Source of the DNA: Agriotes lineatus
Lineage: Eukaryota; Arthropoda; Insecta; Coleoptera; Elateridae
Length of the DNA: 64,000 nt
Assembly: GCA_940337035.1 (NCBI GenBank)
Contig: OW679202.1
Location: 16,060,708 to 16,124,707 of the forward strand
Direction: 5' to 3'
The translations under genes were made by a program, and so were the position numbers. Positions 21,346-33,419 of this stretch are shown piece by piece (position 1 is the first letter of the stretch; every line of letters starts with the position of its first letter). The notes beneath the pieces were generated by a model that saw only the letters and a list, made by a program, of their open reading frames with translations, made no database searches and was not told where the DNA came from.

Positions 21346-24300
21346 CAGAGCTTTCGAACCTATATTAAAACAATCGAATCTCAACTTTTGGTCTTACGTA
21401 AAAGAAAACAATATGCAATTAAATGGTACTGTTGCTAATAGCGGTATAGAAATATCCAAAATGTTTAACTCAGTTTACACTCCGAACTGTAACCTGTAAA
21501 TATCTACAGCATAATAATATTTCTTTAAGAACTTGCTTATTGCTAAAGTGAGGGATGCTGTCCTTCTGTACATAAATCCAACAGCAAAAGCGAAATAATT
21601 AACTAGCGGCTCAATTGCGAGAATGTGTATTTAATAAAGTACTGGAAAAACACGTAATATTTACATTCGGTGCTTACAGTGTTGCGGATTTCCCAATGTC
21701 TAAATTTTCAGTCAATTTTAAGCAAATTTCTTAACCATACATTTATTTTTAGCAACCTTGCACATTTCCAGATTTCTCGCCAAAAACCTGATCATAATTT
21801 AAATATACCGTTAAAATGATGCGCATAATTTGAATTTACCGTCAAAACATACGCAGAATTTGAATTTACCGACAAAACCTGCGCAAATTTGAATTTCCCG
21901 CCAAAACCTAAGCAGAATTGAAATTTACCACCAAAATAATGCACAGAATTTGAATTTCCCGCCAAACCTGCGCAAAAACCCTCTCGCAGACCTGTGCAGA
22001 AACCCCCGCGCAGACCTGCGCAGAAACCCCCAAACAATCACATCCGGTTTATTTTTAGCAACCTTGCACATTCCCAGACGCTCACATCCACAAGCCTCGA
22101 CAAGTCTGACATCTGGCGACACGCAAATATAGCCTCTATTAACAGCTGCACCACTGATAAAGGAGATGATAGGATAACTTATAAAAACTGAAAGATGCTG
22201 GGTGGCTACAAAATATGATCGACAGACGACTCTTTCATCGCTCCGTTTTTGTATTATAAAATTCTGCTATTTAAAACTACCAGTTTAGGATCCGGTAAAA
22301 ACTCAACTTTTATGTCTTGCTGTATTATCGTGTTTATAAACCTCGGGTTTTTAAAATAAGTCGTATTATCTGCTAATATTTTCTTTGGTTTTCCAAATTC
22401 TATAAAATATTCATTTATATAACGTTCTTAAAACCAAGAAGCTAACACAAGAAGTAAATAAATTGCTGCATCACCAACGAAAGTGAGATTAGTCTTACAG
22501 GCAATGCGCCTCCACTAATATATCAAATAGAGGTGTTTTCAAATTGAAATAAAGAATTATTATCGAAAAAAGATTTGGCTATTAATAACCAGCAAATAGC
22601 AATCGATTCCTTAAAAAATGCAAGTAAATTTGCTCAATCAAAGTTGTGTTTCACAAAATTTGCGCTCGTTGGCAGCAGTAAAATCAAGAATTGCGTCTGT
22701 GATAGATTCGCTATCTATTCAAACATGCACCTGTACGACAAAGTGAAACGAAAAAGTTTTAAATTCTTCAAATACAAATCATTCAGTTGTTTTGGAGACT
22801 AATCAGAATAAAAAATGTAGTTAAAACATATAGTGCCGTGGCTAAAACTCAAACGCTGCTACAATCCAGTCGCAAGCAAATACGAGCAAAATGGAGATTC
22901 AATACTTGATCCAAGAATCTGGCCTGTAGGAGCTTAATTTTTTTCGTTGACCTGACAGTCAACCTAACTACTTAGAGATTTTTAAAATTCTTCATGTCAA
23001 TAATTATAAAACCGGTTACAGGAACATGCCAGGTTAGCCAGTGATGCATAATATATATTTGTAATAATTTTACCCGTGTGCATTATAATAATCTCCAATA
23101 GTATAATTATATATATTGTTTGCACCAATCTTGTGTCTTAGCGGAAATTCAAGAAAATGTTTCCGTTAAACAGGTAGCCGGACCTGATTTCTAAGCAATC
23201 TAGATAAGTTTTTATCCGAAAAAAATTAAACTGTGCCTCACCGTTGCGTTGGGTATCGTGTATAGCATCATTATTAGAGTATTTTTTACTAATATATTGA
23301 TGTGGTGTAATAGCTTTTATTTGGCTTTATTTAATTTAATTCTTATTCTCAGGGCTTTATGTTAAAATTTTTGAATTTAGTCATACCTTTTGCCCGCAGT
23401 CTTTAGCATGTAATTGTAATAATCTTAAGTATTACTCGTGGCGATTTTCAAATAATGACTTCATTGTTCAATTATTTTTACCAACATTGCAACTAAACTA
23501 CTTCAAACTTTTAACCTGCTAACTGAAGAGTATTTTTTACTAATATATTACTGTGATCTAACAGCTTTTATTTGGCTTTATTTAATTCTTATTCTCAGGG
23601 TTTTATTTTAAAATTGCGATTTCAATCTTGCGTTTTGTGCACGGTCTTTATTATGTAATTGTAATAACGTTAGTTATTCGACTATTAAAATCAGATTAAA
23701 ACATAAACCGTGAATAACTATAATATTAGCTATAGGACAATTGTATTTATTAAGTAATTAATAACTGCCTGTATCATACGTTTAACAGACATATTTGGTT
23801 GAATTTCAATATATACTAAATATTAGACCACAATGACTCCATACAATTAATCCGGTTTATTTTTTAGCAACCTTGTACATTTCTCAAACAATGGCTTCAT
23901 TGTTCAATTGCGCAGAAGACATACAGACAGACATCCACATCTGCAGGTCTCGACAAGTCTAACATTACCAGAGAATGACTCACATCCGGCTGAGCCTAGG
24001 AAAATTCTGATAAGCGTAGGAATCTTGTAAACATTTCAAAATTAGACTTTTAACCTCAAAATTCATCGTGGGAATCTTGTAAAATTTCAAAATTAGACTT
24101 TTAGCCCCAAAATGTATCGTGAGAATCTTGTAAAAATTTCAAAATTAGACTTTCAGCCCTAAAATTCATCCTGGGAATTTTTAAAATTAGACTTTTAAGC
24201 TAAAACTTCATGCGTAGAATTTGAATTTTCCGCCGAAAACTTGCGCAAAAACCCCGCGCAGACCTGCGCAAAAACCCCCGCGCAGACCTGCGCAGAAAAA

Positions 24301-24359
24301 CTGCGCAGTGACACATTTTGAGGCAGAACCCGTCTAGTTACACTACAAGGTTCACGAAA

Positions 24360-24600
24360 AATATCTAATAATAAATATGTATCGGTGTCAGGCTAAATGG
24401 CAATAAAGTGGCAGTAGAATTGGACAACTTCATATTCATTCTACCGGCACGCTACGATTGCCTAACAGATGCTGACCTATAAAAATTAGAAGAACGTCGC
24501 TACTACATCGTCTCAGGTGGCAAGTGTGGAAGCAGCACGAAACTTGTCTTCGAGGAGATCGTAACACCCCTCCAGACAGAAATGACAACACCTCTAACGT
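24360..24600 (+). pseudogene. 'YYFVSGG' ORF, E2 right arm
   Basis: Right-arm homologue of 13640-13440. The coding sense is plus: KVAVELDNF and an LPARYDCLTDADL-like segment, then RRYYIVSGGKCG-like sequence, KLVFEEIVTPLQTEM and a TAA near 24601. Small differences from the left arm show the arms have diverged by point changes. Role unknown. Confidence 0.45.
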
Positions 24601-24700
24601 AATAATTAGCTGATGCATAATACATTTGTAATAATTTTATACATGTACGTTTTAGACAAATGAATACAAGCATATTTACAATTATTGTTCTATTACACCG
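24540..24700 (+). repeat. Shared 3'-tail module, copy 7
   Basis: ggagatcgtaacacc, cagacagaaatgacaac and acatgtacgttttagaca in order. Here the first part is coding (EEIVTP) and the rest is the presumed 3' untranslated tail. Confidence 0.55.
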
Positions 24701-24730
24701 TTGTGCTTATAAAATCGGTTACAGGAACAT

Positions 24731-24814
24731 GTCAGGTTGGCCGAGCGGTATAAGGCGCCAGATTTAAGCTCTGGTTCTCTAAAGAGAGCGTGGGTTCGAA
24801 CCCCACACCTGACA
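24731..24814 (+). tRNA. tRNA-Leu (anticodon TAA), right arm of E2
   Basis: 84 nt: acceptor GTCAGGT pairs fully with ACCTGAC, A box TGGCCGAGCGG, anticodon stem CCAGA/TCTGG around TTTAAGC (anticodon TAA), long variable arm, and GGTTCGAACCCC as the T arm/B box. All expected cloverleaf elements are present, so this copy looks functional. It is the inverted partner of 13207-13290, from which it differs at the acceptor end, in the D loop and in the variable arm. Confidence 0.92.
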
Positions 24815-25503
24815 ATTCTTTTTATTCATCTAATAGACGGTAGTGCTTGCCAAATTTATTCCAAGGTAATTTTACAGATCATCACCTCAAAATCCTCGAG
24901 ACATTGATAATGGAGATCATTAACTGCATCAGCAAAAATTTCCAAACAAAGACTCCATTCATTTAGTTTTAGCGGTCGTGCAGATTTTCAAACAATGACT
25001 TCATTGTTCGATTTTTACCAGCCTTGCACATTTCTCAAACAAGTCTAGACAAGTCTGAAGCTTCAGACAATAACATCCGGTTTATCGGATTCAACAAAAA
25101 ATTTCCAAACAAAGACTTCATTCAATTACTATCGGTCGGGCAGATTTTTCAAACAATGGCTTCACTGTCAAATTGGTAGACAATAACATCCGGCTAGACA
25201 CCCACATCTGCAAGTTTCGACAAGTCTGCATTCCCAGGCGATGACTCAGGAAAATTCTGATAAGCGTAGGAATCTTGTAAAAAATTTCAAAATTAAACTT
25301 TTAACCCCAAAATTCATCGTGAGAATCTTGTAACATTTCAAAATTAGACTTTTAGTCCCAAAAATTCATCGTGGGAACCGGAAGTGCTACGTGACCTCGG
25401 TGAGGCCAATGACCTCGCCCCCCGGCTAGGTCTACGACCTCGCCCGTGACCTTAAAAAACTTCAAGGTCAAAAGTGCACCAGAACCCGTGTAGATACACT
25501 ATT

Positions 25504-27400
25504 TATAAATATCCCTGATAATATCCAAGAAATACATTATGGACCAAATTTCAATATTTTCGACCCCAAAAACATTCCATATGAACAATTCATAATTAAC
25601 ATAGAAAATAGCTTAATTAATATAATCGAAGAACAACACACTACAGTGCCAATATTTCCAATATCCTAACTAATTACAAAAACAAACCCAACAAATTCAA
25701 AACTTTAAATATAGAACTAGAAATATTCAATAAAAACCTTTTAGCAAAAATTAATGAAACAACAAAATTTCTTAAAATAACCCAGAATTAATAATAACAA
25801 AAGCTGATAAAGCACAAAAGACAGTAATCTTAAATAACAACATGTATGAAAAGAAAATGGAAGACATTGTAAACGACGAAACCTCCTATTCAATAGAAAA
25901 AAAAAAGACCCCACACAACAAATCCAATCTCAAATTACTACTTTAATTTAAAACTTTAAAAAACAACTACATTGATTAAAATACATATAAAAAACTCATT
26001 TCACATAATGGTACACCACCCTTAATTTACGGGTTACCAAAGTTACATAAAAAAGATATTCCTATAAGACCAATTGCAGCTTCATACAATAGCCCAACTT
26101 ACAACTTATCTAAATACTTAGGAAACATCCCATCAAATTTTACCAAGAAAAACATGTAGTGTTAAAGACTCTTGGTCATTTAAAAATTTTATTGACAACC
26201 AAAAATTACCTATTAACAATGAATTGCTATCTTTAGATGTGGTTTCTTTATACACAAACATACCAACAGAGCTTGCTTTACAAACCGTAGAAAAATACTG
26301 GAACGAATTAACGGAATTCATAAACATACCAAAAATTGACTTTCTTAACGCCTTAAAACTTGTTTTAAATAATACATACTTCTCATACAACAACAAAATC
26401 TATAGTCAAAAATTTGGAGTACCCATGGGCTCCCCAATTTCAAGCACCATAGCTGAACTAGTACTAATGGATATAGAATTCAATCTAATTAAAAATAATA
26501 AAGACATCAACTTTTACCAACGTTACGTAGACGACATAGTATTGTGTGCAAATAAAACAAAAATAAAGACAATTTTCCAAACTTTCAATAATATACATCC
26601 AAGATTCAAATTTACCATCGAAAGAGAAAACAAACTAAAATTAATTAACTTCTTAGACCTCACTTTAACAAGAGAAAAAACGGTGTAATAACCACAAATT
26701 GGTATAGAGAACCTAATAAATCAAACAGATATTTAAACTATTAGGTCCCGGGTGGTGTAGCTTAAACAAGCTTCCACGTTCGATCAGTAGAGTTAAGCAA
26801 TGCTCTCTTTGGTCAGAACTTGGATGGGAGTTCCACGGCTGCTTCTCCCGGCACCTCATGGTACGGCTGCCACGGAAAAAAGTTGGTCCCGGTTGTCATA
26901 ATAACATCATGACAGTCGTTAGTGGGGTTGGAAGTCCCCATAAAATGTACAGTGATGCCTATAATTGGCCTAACGGCTGTTGGCAGAGTGCGGAATAAAA
27001 AAAAAACACAACCATTACTTATAAAAAAGGTGTAATTTCAGGACTAGTCGATCGTGCCATCCTTTTGTCAAGTAAAAAACACCATAATTACAACTTAAAA
27101 TTAATAAATAATATTTTATTACAAAACAACTATCCCTCAGATTTTATTTTAAAAAAAACATTAAAAAAGATTAATAATTTTACAAAAACCCAATTCAATT
27201 AATACTTCAATCAACCTACAATCCAATTTTCTAAATAATGAATTTAACAACGACAAAAAAAGAAACAAAAAAATATAGTACCATTCCTTACATATCAAAC
27301 TTATCAGAAAAAATAAAAGAAGAATTTAAAAAAACAACATTCACACAGCCTATAAGAATCACAACACATTTAAAAATATTTTTTATAAAAATTTAAAAGA
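25504..27400 (+). pseudogene. Penelope-like element, RT and 3' part
   Basis: Coding resumes after E2 with IPDNIQEIHYGPNF. The best preserved frame, 26224-26688, carries MLSLDVVSLYTNIPTELA, FGVPMGSPISSTIAE and the catalytic YVDDIVL motif followed by NFLDLTL: a Penelope-type reverse transcriptase with fingers, palm and YxDD. After a SINE insertion (26741-27006) the downstream linker reads KGVISGLVDRAILLSSKKHH and IPYISNLSEKIKEEFKK, the usual approach to the GIY-YIG endonuclease. Coding stops at FYKNL where a LINE begins. Several frameshifts make it dead. Confidence 0.8.
26741..27006 (+). mobile_element. 5S rRNA-derived SINE
   Basis: The head contains gttaagcaatgctc, ggtcagaacttggatggga and further text aligned with the 5S rRNA internal promoter (box A AGTTAAGCA, box C GGTCAGTACTTGGATGGG). 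A body of about 150 bp and a run of ten A residues follow. It splits the Penelope coding between aaactat and acacaaccatt, text that is nearly continuous in the Penelope relic at about 8030-8060. Confidence 0.75.
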
Positions 27401-29170
27401 TTGACAATTTTAGGCAAACCGTTTTATCTATATTGATTATTAATTTATTGGTGTTGCACCATCTTCCAAATGCGCTTAAAATCAAACCGACTTTTCTTTT
27501 CGCATTGTCAACATCGGGTGCAGATACCACAATTGTGGTGTCATCCTCATACATGAATATCTTAGCATGCTCGTTAATGTATTCAGGTACATCATTCATA
27601 AAAATAAGAAAAAGCAGCGGACCTAGTGTTCCTCCCTGCGGAGTCCCGAGGTTAACATTTAAATGCTGCGAGACTGTATTGTTTATGCTTATGACCAGAG
27701 ACCTATTTGTTACATATGATAAAATCCAATTATTTATTAGCCCTCTGATACCATACGCGTACAATTTACTTGATAAAAATGCATGATTCATGGTATCAAA
27801 TGCACGAGAAATATCAAATAGAACAGCGAACACATGCTGACCTGCATCCATCCTATCTTGTACGCACTGTGCAAAATCAGTCGTGGCCGTTTCCGTTGAA
27901 TGACCTCGCCTAAATCCATGCTGGCATTTAGCAAATATTTTATGTCCGTTAAAAAAATTAGTTAATTTTTTATATACAATGTTTTAAATTATTTTCGAAA
28001 ATACACTCGGAATTGAAACAGCTCTATAATTAGAAATATTTGTACAATCATGCTTTTTAAAAATGGGAACCACTCTGCTTGTTTTTAGGGAGGTTGGAAA
28101 CTGACCATAGCTGACGGAACAATTAATTAGCAAGGCCATAACATAGGCTAATTCAAGCTTGCATTCTTTAATTATTTTTACAGGAACTTCATCAATTCTG
28201 GTAGATTTTTTATTTGGTAGTTGACAAATTACATTTAAGATCATATCCTCTGTAACAGGAGAGAAAAACATAGATTTATTCAGTTTATTTCTAGATGTTG
28301 TACATTTCACTAGATGATTAGGAAAAGCATCTGCTATTAAGGCTGCTGTAGAATTAGCAAAATAGTTACCAAAAATATTTGCAATTTTTGTTGTATCATT
28401 TATTTTTTTACCGTCATAGACTGTCTCGATAGATGCATCTTTTCTGTTCTTTCCTAAATGATTGTTTACTAATCCCCAAAGACATCTGCTTTTATCAGCA
28501 GCGTTGTTAATTAATGTTGAATAATATAATTTTTTTCGTTTATGATGGACTGATTTGCCGGTTTTTTAAAGTTTTTGTATTCTTGTGTAATGCGTATATC
28601 ATCAGTACACTTTCTTATGCAATTTAAGATTTTAAGTCATTCGTAATTTTTTTGCAGTTCTGTAGAGAATATGATCTTACACGTTTTATTAATCTTAAAA
28701 GGTAACCTTTTTACAGGAAAAGCAACATAAAAACACTGTACAAAATGGGTCCAAAAAACATCGAATATCTCGTCAGGGTTAACGTACCCGATGTAGTCTA
28801 TGACAATAGAGTTAAACATTTCTTTAAATTGTGATATGGAATAATCGTTAGAGATTCTGCGATATGTGTATTTTGAGACCGGTTCTGATTTATTATGACC
28901 AGTGCTTCCACCACCAGCAGAATCCAGCTCTAGAAGGACAGTTCTGTGGTCTGAGATAACGTTATCAAACACACAGGCCAGCCCCTCATTTTTAAAGTTA
29001 ATAAAAATATGGTCTATTGTTTTTACACTGGTATTAGTAACACGAGTGGGCCATTTAACAAGCGGCCTGAGATTACAACAAGTGAGCTGGTTACACATAT
29101 AAACAAATTCGTTATAGACATTATAGGAATCGATGTTAAGGTCCCCACAAAGTATTAGATTAACAATGGG
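27390..29170 (-). pseudogene. LINE B: Jockey/CR1-like retrotransposon
   Basis: Minus strand, in order: endonuclease tail (LCGDLNIDSYN, then TSVKTIDHIFIN and DNVISDHRTVLLEL, 29165-28637). The reverse transcriptase start follows (PNKKSTRIDEVPVKIIKE, PIFKKHDCTNISNYRAVSI, 28310-27984). Palm motifs are at 27851-27393 (FDISRAFDTMNHAF, LGTPQGGTLGPLLFLIFMND and YEDDTTIVV in place of YADD). The parts lie in different frames, so it is inactive. The 5' part of the endonuclease is missing at the junction with LINE A at about 29170. The 3' end is against Penelope sequence. Confidence 0.75.
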
Positions 29171-29179
29171 TGTTAATGT

Positions 29180-31100
29180 TTCACATTTCATTTTTGCTTT
29201 CACCAGAAAATGATCTGACCCCACATCGGCTCCCCTGTGGTTAGAGGAACGAAATACAAGAATAGCAGATTTTGATGGGTTGATATTGAGCGAATTTAAA
29301 GCTGCCAAATCAACTAATTCGTTCAACTCCTTATTAATAACGGCACAGGCAGTCTGAACATCAGTTGGTTTGAATGATAGACAGACTTGGGCGTCATCTG
29401 CATATTGATGGTTAAGGCAATGATTGAGAGAAGTGCTACATTAACTGGAAGAATGTAAAGTAGACAATAGAGGAACCAGTATAGAGCCCTGAAGAACTCC
29501 ATATACAACAAAGCGTAAGTCTGAACGATTCTTATTCAATACTACGCAGTGTTGCTTTTGCGTTAAAAAACTCAATTAACTTAACTGCTCTCTCAGCAAA
29601 ACCAAAATGCTGCAATATAGTATATAATATCACATGATTAATAGTATCTCAAGCCTTGGAGAAATCCAATAGTATCAATACCATAATGTTACCAGCATCG
29701 CTTGCTCTTAAAATATCATCTGTTATGTTTAACAATGCAGAACAGCAACTAAAACTATGGCAAAAACCTGACTGATAATCAGGTAATAATGAATTAACTT
29801 CCAAATATTCCCTGATTTGTGAGTCCATAACTTTCTCCAAGACTTTTGATAGTACCGGTAGCAGGATGCTAATTGGCCTTAGATCTTTCATATCTTTTGG
29901 CATGTTTATTTTAGCAACAGGAAGTATGTTAGCAATTTTCCAGTCTTCTTTAAAATGCCTTCAGACAACAAGAATATATTATGTGAGTAATAAAGGGCAT
30001 CACAATTGTATCATTGTAATATTTAAATTATCACTATCAACAGCTTTGGTTTTGACAGACTTGATAATTTTGGTAACGTCGTCAGTAAATGAAAATTTTG
30101 TTGTTAAGTTAGGTTTCATATGTTCATACATTCTTAGAATTTCCAGATCGGGTTGCTCCACACTATACACTGAGTTGAAATATGAGTTAATTGCATTAAC
30201 ACCGTTGAAGTGTGATGGTATAGTGTTGATTTTTGATTTTGAGTAAATATCACAATGCTGTAAATCTTTCCAAAAAGTTTTAGAATTACCATGAGCTAAT
30301 TTATGATTTAGGTATGCCTTTTTTTCGTTCCTAATAGCAAGAGTGGTTAGGTTGCAAAGTGATTTGTAATAATTCCACAGTTCTTGTTTACGATATTGTT
30401 TAAATTGTATGCAACGTTTATTAAGCTTTCTTTTCTTAAGCTACCTGACAGTGTTAGTTAGCCAAGGAGCTTTTGGTTTACAAAAAGTTGATGTCTTATA
30501 AGTAGCAAAAATGTTATAAGCATGTATCAGGTTTTCATTTCAGCAATTTACCTTATCATTGACACCATTTAAATTGTACATATTTCCCCAATTAAGAGCT
30601 TGAATATAATTTTAAAAATTATCATAGTCAAAGTTTGAAAATTCGCTAAATGTGTATGTCTTACGCTGCAGTTTTGATGTTTCTAATAATAGGTTACAAT
30701 AAACAAGTTCATGGTCTGAAAAAGCGCTGAAGTCTTTAGTACCAGATCCAGCAATGATATCGGAATTACTTACTAATATATGATCAAGAAGCACTTCTGA
30801 TTTGGAAGTTATACGAGTACGTTCCTTAATTAATTGAGTGAATTCAAAGCTGTCTAACATGGAGAAATATATTCAGATTCATTGCTATCAGGTTCCAAAA
30901 GGTCAATATCTCACACATAATACAGTATCATATGAAGGAAGCAGATTACTCCATATTACTTCAAAGTGATCAATAAATGCCCAATATCTGCTTCGATGCG
31001 GCAAATAAATTATACCTAGTAAATATTTATGCTTGTGAACGATGAAATCAATCCACAATTGTTCAATTTGTTTCAATATTTTAAAAAATTCACCTCCTTA
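29180..31100 (-). pseudogene. LINE A: Jockey-like retrotransposon, main part
   Basis: Minus strand: endonuclease C-terminal half (LLDHILVSNSDIIAGSG, FSDHELVYCNLLL, 30860-30612), linker, then reverse transcriptase (DLRPISILLPVLSKVLEK, LILLDFSKA, 29903-29649). The YADD region lies at about 29410-29390 in another frame, and the C-terminal block LNSLNINPSKSAILVFRSS runs to about 29240. The copy is cut at about 29175, where LINE B coding begins directly. Its 5' end continues beyond LINE C at 33420-33640. Confidence 0.7.
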
Positions 31101-31139
31101 TGCCATGTGTAATAATTATAATAACATTAGCCATTATAT

Positions 31140-33160
31140 CTTCTTCTTCTTCTTCTTTAGCCACTAGACGTCCACTCCTGGACATAGGCCTTTTTCCAAT
31201 GATTTCCATGTCGATCTTTGCTGGGCGGTCTGGATCCAGTTCTTTCCAGCATGTCGTTGAATGTCGTCTCTCCACCTCGCCTGCAGGGGTCCGACACTTC
31301 TCTTCGATTCCCGTTGTCTCCATTGCATCAGGGCTGTGGTCCATTTGGAGTTGTTTCTGGCCACGTGGCCCGCCCAACGCCACTTCAGTCTCGCTACCCG
31401 CTCGATGATATCGCAGACTCCTGTTCTTCTCCTAATGTCCTCATTCCGTATCCTGTCTCTCAGGCTCACCCTAAGCATTGCTCTCTCCATCGCCCTTTGA
31501 CAAACTCGGAGACGATTGGCGCTCCTTGCTGTGAGTGTCATTGTTTCCAGTCCATATGTCGCTACTGGCAGGACTTTCCTTTTTAGGTTTGTAGGAACGG
31601 TTGGTTAACAGAGGATGTACCTGAGGTTCCCGAATGCCATCCAGGTGAGACCAATTCGCCGGGTGATCTCTGCTGTTTGGTTATCTTTTCCAAGTTGGAC
31701 GTTATGTCCCAGATAATTGTATTCACTGACCACCTCTAGAGTGTGGTTCTCAATGGTGACTGTCATATCATCTGGACTCATGATTTTGGTTTTCTGAAGG
31801 TTCATTCTGAGACCCACAGTTTGCGAAACGTCCTTGAGTTCTTGGATCATTATTGATAGTTCACTTGAGTCATTGCTAAAAAGGACGATATCATCCGCAA
31901 AGCGGAGGTGATTGAGACCCTTTCCGTCTATGCTGACGCCTTTCTGTTCCCAAGATAAGACTCTTGAACACGTCCTCTAAAGCCAAGGTAAACAATTTCG
32001 GCGAAATTGTGTCCCCCTGCCTGACTCCCCTTCTCACCAGAACCTTTCCAGTGGTCCAGTCTTCATCGATTCTTACATGTTAGGTGGCGTTCTCGTAAAT
32101 GTAGCGAATCAGGTTGGTATATCTGGAATCAATGCGGGCATTGGACATCGCCTTCATCACTGTCCAGGTCTCGATCGAGTCAAACGCTTTCTGGTAGTCT
32201 ATGAAGGCCATGTGAAGTGGGACGTTGTATTCCGTACATTTCTCTATCAGCGTGCGTACTGCTTGAATATGGTCAGTTGTGCTGAAACCCTTTCTGAACC
32301 CTGTCTGTTCGACTGGCTGGTAGAAGTCAAATTTTTGACTCAGGCGATTCGTTACGATTTTCGTTAACAGCTTGTAGAAGATAGATAACAGACTGATGGG
32401 CCTATAGTTCTCCATGCTAGTGTTATCACCTTTTTTGTAGAGGAGAATCACTTCTGCATTCTTCCAGGAATCTGGAATCCTTCCCCTTTCGAGGCATTTA
32501 TTTAGCAGAATTAGGAGTGCTTCTTTGAGTGTCTCTCCTTCAATTTTCAACATCTCGCTCGTGATCTGATCTTCTCCTGGAGCCTTACAATTTTTTAGTT
32601 GTTTCAGAGCTGCATCCAGTTCGCTCGTATCGATGGGCTCCAATTCTTCTGACCCCACGTTCAAGATTGATTTTCATGATTCGTCTTGCGGGTCTGTCAC
32701 TGATTGGCTATAAAGCTTCCGATAAAAGTTCTCGACCGTTTCTGCAATCTTGTCTCTTTCACTGACAACTTCTCCTTGGTCATTCTTCATTTTGTGGATG
32801 ATCAGCTTGCCCCTAGATCGACTGGAACGAAGGACTCTCATGTTCGTGTTTCTTCTTATGGTTTCCTCGACCAATCTTGTGTTTTGCGCTCTCTGGTCCC
32901 TTGTGATGGCCTTTTTCACTTTTTTGTTGAGGTCTTTGTATGTGGTTGAGTCTTTGTCGGTGTTTCTTCGCTCATCTATAAGTTGCTCTGTTTCAAGACT
33001 GAATTTCGGATTCGGCCGTTTTTGAAGTACACTGACTTTCTTTACTACTGTTCGAATACTGTTGGTAATTTTGGTTGACAGCTCGTTCAGTTCCATTTCT
33101 CGCAAAACTTCTGTTGGTTGTAGCTTCTTGTCTATGCATTGGTTGAACTCCCCTTCTTTG
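31140..33160 (-). mobile_element. LINE C: 5'-truncated RTE-like LINE with 10-bp TSD
   Basis: Minus strand coding covers the RT domain (NYRPISLLSIFYKLLTKIV, FIDYQKAFDSIETW, 32664-32080). It continues with SEYNYLGHNVQL (31850-31605) and a C-terminal block RAMERAMLRVSLRDRIRNED with LKWRWAGHVARNNSKW (31541-31164), which is typical of RTE-like LINEs. A (GAA)n tail marks the 3' end at 31140-31158. GCCATTATAT at 31130-31139 and 33161-33170 is a perfect target duplication. An open frame seeming to begin with Met at 33165 borrows its ATG from that duplication. It sits within LINE A. Frames are broken, so it is inactive. Confidence 0.85.
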
Positions 33161-33419
33161 GCCATTATATAGACATCTATAACTGTAGCTTACAGAAAAT
33201 CAAAACTTACTGTTTAGAGTAATTGCTGTTGTTATACCTTCACATTATTATTTGAGTAGTTTAGTTATTTAGTACAAAATATTGTAAATCTTATTATCCT
33301 GTTCTGTAATTGGGTTTTACCTGTTGAACAGTGTAAATTAAAATAAATAAATAAAATTCTAAAATATCTGTAACCTGAACCTGTTTAATTTTAATAGATG
33401 ATTTCGAATACAATGCAAT

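Larger units (their letters stand above)
12515..25503. mobile_element. E2: Polinton-like palindromic element with 6-bp TSD
   Basis: The ends are inverted: AGTAGTGTACCTACACGGG at the left and the complement of AATAGTGTATCTACACGGG at the right. They are flanked by TATAAA at 12509-12514 and 25504-25509. Six-base target duplications and a 5'-AG end are Polinton/Maverick hallmarks. The inverted match extends inward to about 17205 and 20808, so the arms are about 4.7 kb. The core holds a DUF8207-type gene, a packaging-ATPase tail and small ORFs. Polymerase B, integrase and capsid genes were not found, so this is a non-autonomous or rearranged member. It lies inside a Penelope ORF. Confidence 0.8.
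20808..25503 (-). repeat. E2 right inverted arm
   Basis: Complement of 12515-17205. The innermost part is the last codons of a DUF8207-type gene (KEAGIIE and stop, about 20830-20868) without the rest of the gene. The palindrome therefore probably arose by duplication of one element end rather than by two complete genes. Confidence 0.75.

Noticed and set aside
12515..25503. Complete autonomous Polinton or viral genome
   Set aside because: No polymerase B, integrase, protease or major capsid coding could be read in any frame; only partial genes remain.
28637..29326. A host gene with endonuclease domain
   Set aside because: The frame is a junction of LINE A RT tail and LINE B endonuclease, both transposon-derived.
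31100..31586. Several open frames on the plus strand over LINE C
   Set aside because: They are shadows of the LINE C coding strand, which has clear RT C-terminal motifs on minus.
33161..33165. Apparent start codon of the LINE C ORF
   Set aside because: The ATG lies in the right copy of the GCCATTATAT target duplication, so it is host sequence and not the element's start.
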